DNA of 44,073 bases, taken from NCBI GenBank assembly GCA_025352265.1, contig JANXTS010000049.1, forward strand, positions 1 to 44,073, in the 5' to 3' direction. Made by a program: the position numbers and the translations under genes. This document shows, piece by piece, positions 8,408-17,195 of this stretch. The DNA comes from Variovorax sp. GTDB taxonomy: Bacteria > Pseudomonadota > Gammaproteobacteria > Burkholderiales > Burkholderiaceae_C. The first letter of the stretch is position 1. Each line of letters starts with the position of its first letter. The notes beneath the pieces are model-generated. The model was not told where the DNA came from. It made no database searches and saw only the letters and a list, made by a program, of their open reading frames with translations.

Positions 8408-9346
8408 TCAGCCGACCGGTGTGCCCGCGTCCACCACACGCAACATGCCTTCTTGCGCAACCGACGCCACCAGCCGACCGTCGCGCGAAAAGATCTCGCC
8501 GCGGCACAGGCCGCGGGCGCCGCCGCCGCTCGGCGAATCTATCGCGTAGAGCAGCCAGTCGTCGAGCCGAAAATCCCGGTGAAACCACATTGCGTGGTCG
8601 AGGCTGGCCGGCCGCAGGCGGCCCTGCATGAAGCTCAGGCCGTGCGGCAGGAGCGCGGCGCGCAGCAGGCCGTGGTCTGACGCGTAGGCCAGCAGCGCGC
8701 AATGCATCGCCGGATCGTCGGGTAGCGCGGTGAGCGCGCGCATCCAGATCAACGCTTCGGCAGGGCGTGGCTCGGGCGTCAGCAAATCCGGTGGATCGAC
8801 GGTGCGGAATTCGATCGGCCGCTCAAGCAGAAATTTGTCGTTCATGCCGGCCGGCGCGCGGTTGCCGAGGGCACGTCGCAATTCGGCGTCGCTCACCAAT
8901 GTCTCGGGAGTGGGCGCGACAGGCATCGTCAGCTGGTGCGAAAAGGCACCCGGCTCGACGGTCTGGAACGACGCCATCATGGTGAAGATGGTGCGGCCCT
9001 TTTGCTGCGCGACGACCCGCCGCGTGGTGAAGCTGCGGCCATCGCGCACGCGGTCGACGATGTATTCGATGGATTCATTCTTGTCGCCCGGCAAGATGAA
9101 GTAGGCGTGCAGCGAATGCACAGGCCGATCGGCTCCGACGGTGCGGCAGGCGGCCATCAGCGACTGCCCCAGCACCTGGCCACCGAAAACGCGCGGCGTG
9201 CCGATGTCTTCGCTCTGGCCGATGAAGCGATCGGCATCGATCTGCTCGAGTCGCAGCAGCGTGACGAGGTCGGCGACCAGGCGGACGGGGTCGATCGGGG
9301 GAGCGAGGGCGGAAGCGGAGGCGGAAGCGGAGTCGGGGACGGTCAT
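8408..9346 (-). CDS. tesB: Acyl-CoA thioesterase II
   Basis: A 312-residue double-hotdog thioesterase that hydrolyses medium- and long-chain acyl-CoA to free acid and CoA in the cytoplasm. Family text: DIGTPRVFGGQVLGQSLMAA, the HSLHAYFILPGD segment, the aspartate in LLAYASDHGLL, DHAMWFHRDFRLDDWLLY and the glutamine in VASVAQEGMLR, which correspond to the catalytic Asp/Thr-Ser/Gln set of E. coli TesB. It is about 25 residues longer than the E. coli enzyme because of a low-complexity Ser/Ala N-terminus (SASASASALAPP) written in hexanucleotide repeats. It is followed on the same strand by the DUF1272 gene. Confidence 0.92.
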   Translation of the reverse strand: MTVPDSASASASALAPPIDPVRLVADLVTLLRLEQIDADRFIGQSEDIGTPRVFGGQVLGQSLMAACRTVGADRPVHSLHAYFILPGDKNESIEYIVDRVRDGRSFTTRRVVAQQKGRTIFTMMASFQTVEPGAFSHQLTMPVAPTPETLVSDAELRRALGNRAPAGMNDKFLLERPIEFRTVDPPDLLTPEPRPAEALIWMRALTALPDDPAMHCALLAYASDHGLLRAALLPHGLSFMQGRLRPASLDHAMWFHRDFRLDDWLLYAIDSPSGGGARGLCRGEIFSRDGRLVASVAQEGMLRVVDAGTPVG

Positions 9347-9385
9347 CGGTGCGGCGGGTGAAAATCGAGCACCGATATTAAGCCG

Positions 9386-10750
9386 TCAGTTTCTAGACGA
9401 CGGCTTCGGTCGTACCGCGGAAGCCACCCGAGCTGCATCGATGGCATCGGCATCCGTCAGTGTCCTGAGGAAGGCCACGACGTCGCGAATCTCGGCCTCG
9501 GTCAAGGCCGGCTTCGCACCCGGCCGCTGGCCGAAGGGGGCTTCGACGTTGACGTTATCTCGGTACTTCGAGGGCAGGTCGTCGTAGCGCTGGACCTTGC
9601 CATCCACACCACGGCCATACCAGCGCGGTGGTGCCGTATCGCGCTGTGCATAGAAACGCACCGCTTCATCGAGCGAGTGGAAGATGCCGTTGTGAAAGAA
9701 GGCTTGTTTGACGGCGACGTTGCGCAGGGTCGGCGTGCGAAACAGGCCGCAGTATTCGGGTCGATCGGCCAGGTCGGTGCGCAACGGGCCGCACAGGCCG
9801 AGGTCGTGAAACGCGGGATCCGCATTCGCGGCCAGTGCACGGTTGCGTGGCACGCCGATGGCGATCATTCCAAAGTCGGTGAAGAGCGGAAAGGCGCCGT
9901 CGGGCGTGCGCTCGCTCAGGTGGCAAGCCGCACAGTTGCCCTTGTCGGCTGCGTTGAAGATCTTCAGCCCGCGCGACTCCGCGGCATCGAGCTTTTGCTG
10001 GCCGCGCAGCACGGCGTCGTACTTGCTGGTGAACGGATAGAAATCGGTCGGCGATTCCTGAAAGACCTCGAGCGCCAGACCGGCCGCCTTGAAAGCCGCA
10101 GCGGGATCCTTGAATACGTCCTCGCCGAATGCCTGTCGCATCTCGCCCGCGTAGCCAGCCTTTTCCAGCTTGCCCGCGACCATCGCCACCGACGCGTTGC
10201 CCATCTCCGCGGAAGAGAGCAACGGCAGCCCTGCCTGCTCGTGCGCCGAGCCTGCGCGGCCATCCCACATGTGGCCGCCGGTCGGCCCGGCGTCAATGCT
10301 GTCGTCGCCGTCGTTGTCGTGGTGGTGCTCGGAGAACACAGTCAGTGTCTGGAGGTAACGCAACGACGGCGCGGCGCGCGGGCCGGGCGTGCGGCCATCG
10401 GCACCGCCGAGCTGCACCGACAGGGCATTGGCCGGACCGTAGGCATGGGCCGGATCGTGGCAGCTGGCGCACGACTGCGTGCCCGAGGCCGACATCGAGG
10501 GATCGAAGAAGATGCGTTGTCCGATTGCGCTCAACTGCGCGGCACTGGGCTGCGGCTTGCCGGGTATGGGTGCGTAGGTGGCGCCGACGTAGGCCGGTGC
10601 GGCAGGTGAAGCCACTGGATCCGGCCCAATACCTGCTGTGCTTGCGCCCGACCGAACGTCGCATGCGGACAGGGCCATGACCCCGAGCAGCAAGCAACCG
10701 AAGCAGCGGAGAAAGTTGAAGACGCTGAAGGAGGTCAAGCTAAAAAGCAC
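9386..10750 (-). CDS. Di-haem cytochrome c peroxidase family lipoprotein
   Basis: A protein of the bacterial di-haem peroxidase/MauG family. With the GTG start at 10750 it has 454 residues, a lipobox ending at Cys30 (LGVMALSAC) and two haem c attachment motifs, CASCH (94-98) and CAACH (273-277). The FRTPTLRNVAVKQAFFHNG segment near the C-terminus is a family hallmark. It would sit in the periplasm, tethered to a membrane, reducing peroxide or oxidising an unknown protein or small substrate. An alternative GTG at 10840 adds 30 residues with no signal-peptide character and runs into the divergent promoter region, so the shorter form is preferred; a TTG start a few codons further down is also possible. 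Confidence 0.88.
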   Translation of the reverse strand: MLFSLTSFSVFNFLRCFGCLLLGVMALSACDVRSGASTAGIGPDPVASPAAPAYVGATYAPIPGKPQPSAAQLSAIGQRIFFDPSMSASGTQSCASCHDPAHAYGPANALSVQLGGADGRTPGPRAAPSLRYLQTLTVFSEHHHDNDGDDSIDAGPTGGHMWDGRAGSAHEQAGLPLLSSAEMGNASVAMVAGKLEKAGYAGEMRQAFGEDVFKDPAAAFKAAGLALEVFQESPTDFYPFTSKYDAVLRGQQKLDAAESRGLKIFNAADKGNCAACHLSERTPDGAFPLFTDFGMIAIGVPRNRALAANADPAFHDLGLCGPLRTDLADRPEYCGLFRTPTLRNVAVKQAFFHNGIFHSLDEAVRFYAQRDTAPPRWYGRGVDGKVQRYDDLPSKYRDNVNVEAPFGQRPGAKPALTEAEIRDVVAFLRTLTDADAIDAARVASAVRPKPSSRN

Positions 10751-10798
10751 GGTGGGGCTCGGGCGAAAGGCCTGGATATCGCGGACTATGCCGCCGCA

Positions 10799-10820
10799 GC
10801 GTGTCAGCGCGATGACACGC
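10799..10820. promoter_or_regulatory. Perfect 8+8 inverted repeat between divergent genes
   Basis: GCGTGTCA (10799-10806) and TGACACGC (10813-10820) are perfect reverse complements six bases apart, lying between the minus-strand peroxidase gene and the plus-strand phosphoesterase gene. Size and position suggest a dimeric regulator's operator. The TGTCA cores also resemble Pho-box half sites. Confidence 0.4.
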
Positions 10821-10822
10821 CA

Positions 10823-10840
10823 CTGCCACGCGGTTGTCAC
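10823..10840 (+). promoter_or_regulatory. Candidate Pho box upstream of exported phosphoesterase
   Basis: CTGCCAC, four bases, then TTGTCAC fits the 7-4-7 direct-repeat layout of a PhoB site (CTGTCAT-like halves), each half matching at five of seven positions. It lies 65 bases before the phosphoesterase ATG at 10906. Pho control of phospholipase and acid phosphatase genes is common knowledge; here the match alone is suggestive only. Confidence 0.35.
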
Positions 10841-10905
10841 GGGGCCGCACGACCATCGATGCGCTCGGCGTCAGCCGGGACCATTCCAACACCAAGAGTA
10901 CCCAG

Positions 10906-13182
10906 ATGACCGCCCTGTCCACGCCCCCCTCCTCGCGGAACTCCGCGCCTGAAAACTCCCGTCGAAACGACCAGCCGTTCGCACTCGCCTTGTGGCCGAC
11001 CGCCATCATCGCGTCGGCTGTGGTGATGGCTTGCGGCGGCGGTGGAAACGGCAGCGGCTTCAGCGGCTTCGTGCCGACCACGAGCGGCACCACTTCCCCC
11101 GCAGCACCCGCCACGACGAGCGGCGTGGTCACCGGCAGCTACTTTCGCAATGCGAAGGTATGCATCGACAGCAACAACAACGGTCGCTGCGACGCCACCG
11201 AAGCCAGCACCACGACAGACGCCAACGGCGCCTTCACGCTCACAGGAAAAGGCGCCGTGGTGGCCGAGATCGGGACGTCGAGCAAGCGCTACGACCCGGT
11301 CACGAGCATTGAATCTGCGGTGACCCAGCCGCTGGTGTTCCGCGCACCTGCGGAAGCCAACGGCGTGGTCAGCTCCATCAGCACCGAAATGGTCGCACTC
11401 ATGGACGCCAACGGTGGCGACCTGGCTGCGGCGCGCACCGCCTTCGCCAAGCGCCTCGGCGTTTCGGAGACGCAATTGCTGGCCGACCACAACAAGATCA
11501 CCGACGTCGCCATCCGCGGCGTGCTGCAAACCGAAATCGACCAGAGCATCGAGCGCATCGCCGAAGCCGTGGCCGAGGCTGGAACTGCCGGTGACCTGGC
11601 CGGAGCCCTGCGCAACCGCTTCGCACTCGACCAGATCAACAACGTGGTCGTGATCTACGCCGAGAACCGCGGCTTCGACAATCTCTACGGCCTGTACCCC
11701 GGCGCTAACGGCGTGCCCGGCGTGAACCCGACATCGACCCCGGCTGCGAGCGCGGTCGCCCCACAAAAGGACTTCGACGGTTCGACCCTGCCCGTGCTGC
11801 CCCCGGTGTGGGGTGGCGTGACTGCCGCTGGCCAGACCACCACCATCACGCAGGCGCAAACGGCCGGCATGCCCAACAAGATGTTCCGCATCGACGACGC
11901 GGCCGGCTTCTTCAACACCGGCACCGTCATCGGCCAGTCGACCATCACGCGCGACCTGGTGCACCGCTTCTATAACAACCAGATGCAGATCGACGGCGGC
12001 AAGAACGACAAGTTCGCGGCCTACTCCGACGCGGGTGGCCTGAGCATGGGCTACTTCGACGGCAGCAAGATGCAGCTGTGGAATCTCGCGCAGCAATACA
12101 CGCTGGCCGACAACTTCTTCATGGGCGCTTTCGGCGGTTCGTTCTTGAACCACCAGTACCTCGTGTGCGCTTGCGCACCGATCTACCCGAACGCAGATGC
12201 CGACACATCGCCGGCAAAAGCCTCGATCTCTGCCATCGACACCGATGCCGACGGCAACTTCGTCAAGCTCACCGCTGCAGTCACGGCGCCGGCTTCGGTG
12301 CTGAACGGCGCGCCGATCTACAAGAACGACAGCACGCTTACGCCCAAGGACGCGAGCGGCACCTTCTATGCCGTCAACACGATGCAGCCGGCCTACCAGC
12401 CGAGCAACAACGCGCCGGCCGCGAGCGACAGCACCAAGCTGTATGCAGACACCACCAAAGCCAACACGTTGCCGCCGCAAACGCAGACCACCATCGGCGA
12501 TGTGCTCACGGCCAAGGGCCTGAGCTGGGCCTGGTACGGCGGCGCCTGGAACAGCACCAGCGCCACCGCTAAGAGCGACCGCGTGTTCCCGGCCGCCGTG
12601 CCGCCAGCTGCGCAAGCACCGAACTTCCAGTTCCACCACCAGCCTTTCAACTACTACGCCGCTTTCGATCCGGCCACGCATGCCGACGCACGCGCCGCGC
12701 ATCTGAAGGACTTCGATGCCGACTTCCTCACGCAAGCGGCAGCCGGTACGTTGCCCTCGGTCGCCTTCTATAAACCGCAAGGCAACCTGAATCAGCACAA
12801 CGGCTACGCCAACATCACCGACGGTGACGCGCACATCGCCGACCTGGTCGCCAAGCTGAAGGCCAGCCCGCAGTGGAAGAACATGCTGATCGTCATCACG
12901 TACGACGAGAACGGCGGCTTCTACGACCACGCCGCCGTGCCCAAGGCCGACCGCTTCGGTCCCGGCACGCGCATCCCGGCGATCATCATTTCGCCGTTCT
13001 CCAAAAAGGGCTTCGTCGACAAGACGCAGTACGACACCGCATCCACGCTGCGCTTCATGACGCACCGCTGGTCGCTGCCACCGCTCGCCGGCCTGGTGGT
13101 GCGCGACAACGCGCTGATGAAGAACGGCGCCAAGCCGATGGGCGACCTGACCGGTGCACTCGACTTCGGCGGTAAATCGTGA
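10906..13182 (+). CDS. Exported phosphoesterase lipoprotein (phospholipase C/acid phosphatase family)
   Basis: A 758-residue member of the AcpA/phospholipase C phosphoesterase superfamily. The ATG at 10906 places a lipobox at Cys43 (SAVVMACGGGG), followed by a glycine-rich tether. Residues 75-150 hold a segment with DSNNNGRCDATEA that resembles calcium-binding or carboxypeptidase-regulatory-like repeats. The catalytic domain runs from about 245 to 740: YAENRGFDNLYG (the family ENRSFD nucleophile/metal site region) at about 250-260 and TYDENGGFYDHAAVP at about 665-678. It should act outside the inner membrane, releasing phosphate or a phosphoryl head group. It overlaps the glycerophosphodiesterase gene by four bases, so the two are co-expressed. 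Substrate preference (phospholipid versus phosphomonoester) is not decided by sequence. Confidence 0.88.
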   Translation: MTALSTPPSSRNSAPENSRRNDQPFALALWPTAIIASAVVMACGGGGNGSGFSGFVPTTSGTTSPAAPATTSGVVTGSYFRNAKVCIDSNNNGRCDATEASTTTDANGAFTLTGKGAVVAEIGTSSKRYDPVTSIESAVTQPLVFRAPAEANGVVSSISTEMVALMDANGGDLAAARTAFAKRLGVSETQLLADHNKITDVAIRGVLQTEIDQSIERIAEAVAEAGTAGDLAGALRNRFALDQINNVVVIYAENRGFDNLYGLYPGANGVPGVNPTSTPAASAVAPQKDFDGSTLPVLPPVWGGVTAAGQTTTITQAQTAGMPNKMFRIDDAAGFFNTGTVIGQSTITRDLVHRFYNNQMQIDGGKNDKFAAYSDAGGLSMGYFDGSKMQLWNLAQQYTLADNFFMGAFGGSFLNHQYLVCACAPIYPNADADTSPAKASISAIDTDADGNFVKLTAAVTAPASVLNGAPIYKNDSTLTPKDASGTFYAVNTMQPAYQPSNNAPAASDSTKLYADTTKANTLPPQTQTTIGDVLTAKGLSWAWYGGAWNSTSATAKSDRVFPAAVPPAAQAPNFQFHHQPFNYYAAFDPATHADARAAHLKDFDADFLTQAAAGTLPSVAFYKPQGNLNQHNGYANITDGDAHIADLVAKLKASPQWKNMLIVITYDENGGFYDHAAVPKADRFGPGTRIPAIIISPFSKKGFVDKTQYDTASTLRFMTHRWSLPPLAGLVVRDNALMKNGAKPMGDLTGALDFGGKS

Positions 13183-14630
13183 AGCGCCCCGCCATGAAAA
13201 ACATTGCCCGCTGCACCAGCATCGCGCTGGATGGCTCGCTGATGATGGCCGCGTGCGGCGGTGGTGGCGGCGGATCGACCGGGTTTCTTCCGATCGCCGC
13301 TGCACCCGCGCCGGCGCCCACTCCCGCGCCTGCTCCGGCTCCGGCACCCATGCCGGCCGCGCTGCTGACGCTCGATGGGAAGGCCCCGTTGATCATCGGC
13401 CACCGCGGCTTGCCCGGGCTCTTTCCGGAGGAAACGCAGGCCGCCTACGAGGCTGCCGCCGACGCAGGCGCCGACTCACTGGAGACCGACCTGCACCTCA
13501 CGAAGGATTGCGTGTTGGTGGCCCGGCACAACCCCTGGCTCAGCGACAACACCAATATCACTGCCGTGGCTGCGACCAACACCGCGGTCGCTGCGCGCAA
13601 GCGGACAGTGCCGGGCGTGCTGGTCGACGTGACCTATCCACCCATCCCCGCCAACGGGCCGGCAAAGTACCTGAGCGATCTGACCAATCCAGCCGATCCC
13701 AAGTCGGTGCTCAAGTCGCCCGTGGTCGACGGTGAAGACCACACCGGCGACTGGTCGATCACCGATTTCACGATGGCCGAGCTGAAGCAGTGGATCGCCG
13801 GCACGACCTACGATGCGCGCGCCCAGCGCCCGACCGACCTCAACGGCAAGCTGCCCATCCTGACCTTCCAGGAAATAATCGACATTGCAAAGGCGAAGAG
13901 CGCGAGCACCGGTCGTACGATCAGCGTATATCCGGAAAGCAAGAACCCGATCTGGAACAACGCACAAGCCATCGCGAACGGCTGTGGTCCCGTGGGCAGC
14001 CATCCGCTGGAAGACGCGATGCTGAAGATTTTGAACTTCAACGACCTGAACCGAAAGGATGCTCCGGTCTTTGTGCAGAGCTTCGATCCGGCCAGCCTGA
14101 AGTACCTGCGTTCAGCCGGCTTGAAGAGCAAAGCGGTGCAGTTGGTGGACGGCAACGACATCAACTTCAAGACCGGCGAGATGGGCTACGTCACCACCGA
14201 CGAGTACACATTCGTCGATGGGCGCCCTTACAGCTGGACCCTCGCCGGCGACCCGCGATTTTTCGGCAGCATGCTGACACCCGCCGGCCTCGCGGAGGTG
14301 AAGACCTACGCCGACGGCATCGGGCCATGGAAGCCGCAGGTCATGTCGCTGACAGTGGTGCCGTTCAAAGACCCGCCGTATACCGGCTCGCTGGCCGACG
14401 TCAATACGGTCAAGCCGACAAGCCTGATCGCCGATGCGCACAAGGCGGGCCTGTTCGTGCACACCTATACCTTCCGGAACGAACCGCAGTACCTCGCGGG
14501 TTTCTACAAGGGTGATCCGATGGCGGAGTACCTGGTGTTTTTCAGGGCAGGCATCGATGGCGTGTTCACCGATTTTTCGAACACGGGCTTTGCCGCGCGC
14601 AAGACTTACCTGACCGAGACGGGACGCTGA
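13179..14630 (+). CDS. glpQ: Glycerophosphodiester phosphodiesterase, exported lipoprotein
   Basis: A 483-residue GDPD-family enzyme that splits glycerophosphodiesters, the deacylated phospholipid head groups, to glycerol-3-phosphate and an alcohol. The TIM-barrel catalytic residues are visible: His75 in GHRGLPGLFPEET, Glu102 and Asp104 in ETDLHL, and the general acid His117 in ARHNPW. An N-terminal signal with lipobox (LMMAACGGGG) and a Pro/Ala linker (residues 42-62, APAPTPAPAPAPAP) precede the barrel. GTG 13179 overlaps the preceding stop; an ATG at 13194 (MKNIARCTS) is an equally likely start. Pairing with a phospholipase C-type enzyme makes a lipid-phosphate salvage unit. The family's periplasmic members use calcium. 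Confidence 0.9.
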   Translation: MKRPAMKNIARCTSIALDGSLMMAACGGGGGGSTGFLPIAAAPAPAPTPAPAPAPAPMPAALLTLDGKAPLIIGHRGLPGLFPEETQAAYEAAADAGADSLETDLHLTKDCVLVARHNPWLSDNTNITAVAATNTAVAARKRTVPGVLVDVTYPPIPANGPAKYLSDLTNPADPKSVLKSPVVDGEDHTGDWSITDFTMAELKQWIAGTTYDARAQRPTDLNGKLPILTFQEIIDIAKAKSASTGRTISVYPESKNPIWNNAQAIANGCGPVGSHPLEDAMLKILNFNDLNRKDAPVFVQSFDPASLKYLRSAGLKSKAVQLVDGNDINFKTGEMGYVTTDEYTFVDGRPYSWTLAGDPRFFGSMLTPAGLAEVKTYADGIGPWKPQVMSLTVVPFKDPPYTGSLADVNTVKPTSLIADAHKAGLFVHTYTFRNEPQYLAGFYKGDPMAEYLVFFRAGIDGVFTDFSNTGFAARKTYLTETGR

Positions 14631-14653
14631 ATTCGGACCTGATCGGAACTTGA

Positions 14654-14848
14654 ATGGACCCTGACTTCGATGGTTCCGATGGGCCCGATCGCTGGCGAGG
14701 CAAGACGCAGACCGAGACCGCCGAGCTGAAGCGTCAGGACGAAGAGCGCCCCCGGCCGGGGCGTCTGTCGTTCACCGCGTTGTGGTGGTCGCTGGCAGCG
14801 GGCGCCTTGCTGGCGCTGCTGATCATTTTCTGGCTATTGCTGCGATAA
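14654..14848 (+). CDS. Small C-terminally anchored membrane protein, unknown function
   Basis: A 64-residue protein. The first 40 residues are strongly charged and hydrophilic (many Asp, Glu, Lys, Arg); the last 24 form a single hydrophobic span (LAAGALLALLIIFWLLLR). It resembles a tail-anchored membrane protein; no family is recognised. ATG 14654 lies 23 bases after the glycerophosphodiesterase stop, in the same direction, so it is probably the last gene of that transcript. Confidence 0.6.
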   Translation: MDPDFDGSDGPDRWRGKTQTETAELKRQDEERPRPGRLSFTALWWSLAAGALLALLIIFWLLLR

Positions 14849-14896
14849 CCGATAACCGATAGGCAGCAATCGGAAGGCGGCAGAACCGACCTTCCG
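14836..14896. terminator. Two tandem stem-loops between convergent genes
   Basis: The first stem pairs ATTGCTGC (14836-14843) with GCAGCAAT (14863-14870); its loop holds a tandem ATAACCG repeat. The second pairs CGGAAGG (14871-14877) with CCTTCCG (14890-14896). They sit at the end of the small membrane protein gene and just before the stop of the convergent phospholipase gene, as expected for a bidirectional terminator. There is no long T-run. Confidence 0.5.
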
Positions 14897-14917
14897 TCGG
14901 CGCATCCGATCTCGGCG

Positions 14918-17128
14918 TCAGTTGCCGGCCATTCCCATCGCCGGATCGCTGACCGAGTGGCGACCCGTTTCGACCCGGCCCGCGAAGCGGCGCGACCACG
15001 TCGGGTCCGCGTCGCACACCACTTCGAAGTCGTACCACTGGCCGCTGTCGTCGAGGTTCCAGCGCTTCTCGGCGTCTTCACCACCCTTCACCTTGACGCG
15101 CCAGGTGCGATCGTCGCGGCCTTGCAGATAAACCTTCGCGGTGACCGTGAACCAGCAGGCGCGCTCCCCATCGTTGCGCACCTTGAGATGAATGTCGCCG
15201 CGGCGTACTTCGTAGCCGACGCGAATCTCCGGCTCGGGTGCGCCGCGTGACTTCAGGGTGTTCAGGTCACCCTTGAAGTGGCGATGAAAGCCGTTGGGCC
15301 CCAGCACCCAGAGGTCGTACTTTCCGGCGTTGTCGGTCGTTGCAGCCCATTCGTCGTCGAGCCGCTCGTTGCGCTCGACCATGTAGCGCCGCGGCAGTCG
15401 ATCGAGGTTGAAGCGGTCGTACACGTGAAACACCGCCGCGGCATCGCCGGTGTTGGCGAAGATCAGCTTGACGCGACCGCGCAGTCCGTCACAACGCGCG
15501 CTGACATGCAGTTCGTATGGAAGCGCACGCGACGGGCGCGTGCCGGTCGCCTGCACCGGCAATAGCGGATTCACGGGCGGCGCGATCTGCGCCAACAACT
15601 CTTGCGCAGCGCGCAGCGCATCGGCCTGCGCCCGGGTCTTGCGGCCGGCGAGTTGGGGCAGGCGCTCGTCGTTCGGCCGCTCGAAGTTGAAGGCACTGGT
15701 GAGGTCGCCGCACACGGCGCGGCGGAACGGGCTGATGTTCGGCTCCTTCACGCCGAAACGCTGTTCGATGAACCGGAGGACCGAGGTGTGATCGAACGCC
15801 TGCGAGTTGACCCAGCCACCGCGGCTCCATGGCGACACCACATACATCGGCACGCGGATGCCGGGGCCGAAGACCCGGCCGTCCGGCAACGGCTGGCTCG
15901 TGGTGCCTGGCGACGCGGGATAGTTGAAGCGCTCGAACGCGATCGCCGCATCGCTCAGTGTCGTCTTGCCGGCGGGCGTGCCATCCGCATTGATCGACGG
16001 CGCGGCGGGCGACGGGTAGTGATCGAAGTAGCCGTCGTTCTCGTCGAAGTTGATGAAGAGCACGGTCTTGCTCCAGACATCGGGCACGGCCGTCAAGGCA
16101 TCCAGCGTTTCCTGGATGTACCAGGCTCCCTGTACCGGGCTCGACGGACCGGGGTGCTCGGAATAAGTCGCTGGTGCCACGATCCAAGACACCTGCGGCA
16201 GCTTGCCGTTCTTGATGTCTTGCCGGAATCGCTCGAAGTAGCTGTCGGCGTTGCCGTACTCGCCGGGCATGGTGTTGGCGATCCCCTTGTAGAGCGGATT
16301 GCCGGCGTCGTCGCTCGCAGGGTCGTAGGCCGGAGACAGCGCCTCGTTGCTCACCGGCTTGCCGGAAGCCTCGTTGGCCTTGCGGTACTGTCTGAAGCCG
16401 GCGAGCGGGTTGTCGCCGAAGTTGTCGGGCATGTTCTGGTAGACGATCCAGCTGACCTTCGCGTCTTGCAGTCGTTCCGGATATGTCTTCCATTGGTAGC
16501 CGAAGGCCGACGAATCGATGGAGTCCCACTCGTTGTTGACCGACGCCACGCCGGCGCCAGTGGGGCCATTGGTTCCGGTCCACAGGAACATGCGATTGGA
16601 GTTGGTTCCGGTGTGCATCGAGCAGTGGTAGCCGTCGCACAGAGTAAAGGCATTGGCCAGCGCGAACTGGAACGGCAACTCCGCCTCCTTAAAGTAGCTC
16701 ATGGCGTTGGCGCCCTTGTACTTGGGCCAATGGTAGGTGCGGCCACCGTCCCACGCGTTCTCTCCATCGACCCAGCTGTGCGGCGTGCCGCTCACGCGCT
16801 GCGCATTGCCTTTGCTCTGGTCCAGGTGATAGGGCAACACCGGTTGCCCATTGGCATCGGTTTGCTGCCAGACACTGCGGCCTTCAGGCAATGGAATGGT
16901 GAAGCGATCGCCGAAGCCGCGCACGCCGCGCAAAGTCCCGAAGTACTGGTCGAACGAACGGTTTTCCTGCATCAGGATGACGATGTGCTCGACGTCCTTG
17001 ATGGTGCCCGTGGCGTTGTGCGCCGGGATCGCCAGGGCACGGCGAATGCTCGGTGGGAATGCGCTTAACGTGGCGGCAGCGGCGGCACCGGTTGCAGCGT
17101 CCTTCAAAAATTTGCGGCGTGGATTCAT
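14918..17128 (-). CDS. Phospholipase C, Tat-exported (phosphocholine-type)
   Basis: A 736-residue phospholipase C of the Pseudomonas PlcH/PlcN type, which cleaves phosphatidylcholine-like lipids to diacylglycerol and phosphorylated head group outside the cytoplasm. The ATG at 17128 follows a GGAG ribosome binding site and gives a twin-arginine signal (MNPRRKFLKDAATGAAAA). The catalytic domain starts at IVILMQENRSFDQYFG (50-64) and contains FINFDENDGYFDHYPSP and GIRVPMYVVSPWSRGG. The C-terminal 190 residues hold the two small beta domains typical of bacterial PLCs (YELHVSARCDG; WFTVTAKVYLQGRDDRTW). Length is normal for the family. It lies opposite the other phosphoesterase unit and shares its likely role in phosphorus supply. 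Confidence 0.93.
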   Translation of the reverse strand: MNPRRKFLKDAATGAAAAATLSAFPPSIRRALAIPAHNATGTIKDVEHIVILMQENRSFDQYFGTLRGVRGFGDRFTIPLPEGRSVWQQTDANGQPVLPYHLDQSKGNAQRVSGTPHSWVDGENAWDGGRTYHWPKYKGANAMSYFKEAELPFQFALANAFTLCDGYHCSMHTGTNSNRMFLWTGTNGPTGAGVASVNNEWDSIDSSAFGYQWKTYPERLQDAKVSWIVYQNMPDNFGDNPLAGFRQYRKANEASGKPVSNEALSPAYDPASDDAGNPLYKGIANTMPGEYGNADSYFERFRQDIKNGKLPQVSWIVAPATYSEHPGPSSPVQGAWYIQETLDALTAVPDVWSKTVLFINFDENDGYFDHYPSPAAPSINADGTPAGKTTLSDAAIAFERFNYPASPGTTSQPLPDGRVFGPGIRVPMYVVSPWSRGGWVNSQAFDHTSVLRFIEQRFGVKEPNISPFRRAVCGDLTSAFNFERPNDERLPQLAGRKTRAQADALRAAQELLAQIAPPVNPLLPVQATGTRPSRALPYELHVSARCDGLRGRVKLIFANTGDAAAVFHVYDRFNLDRLPRRYMVERNERLDDEWAATTDNAGKYDLWVLGPNGFHRHFKGDLNTLKSRGAPEPEIRVGYEVRRGDIHLKVRNDGERACWFTVTAKVYLQGRDDRTWRVKVKGGEDAEKRWNLDDSGQWYDFEVVCDADPTWSRRFAGRVETGRHSVSDPAMGMAGN

Positions 17129-17195
17129 GGCCTTCTCCTCGTGTAAGTTCGTCGTGGGTTTGTGCTGTTGCGTGCTTGCGTTGTCGCGCATGCGC

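Noticed and set aside
10837..13347. 836-codon minus-strand open frame opposite the phosphoesterase gene
   Set aside because: Despite its length it has no recognisable motif and shadow-like composition; the plus strand encodes an intact signal peptide and catalytic motifs.
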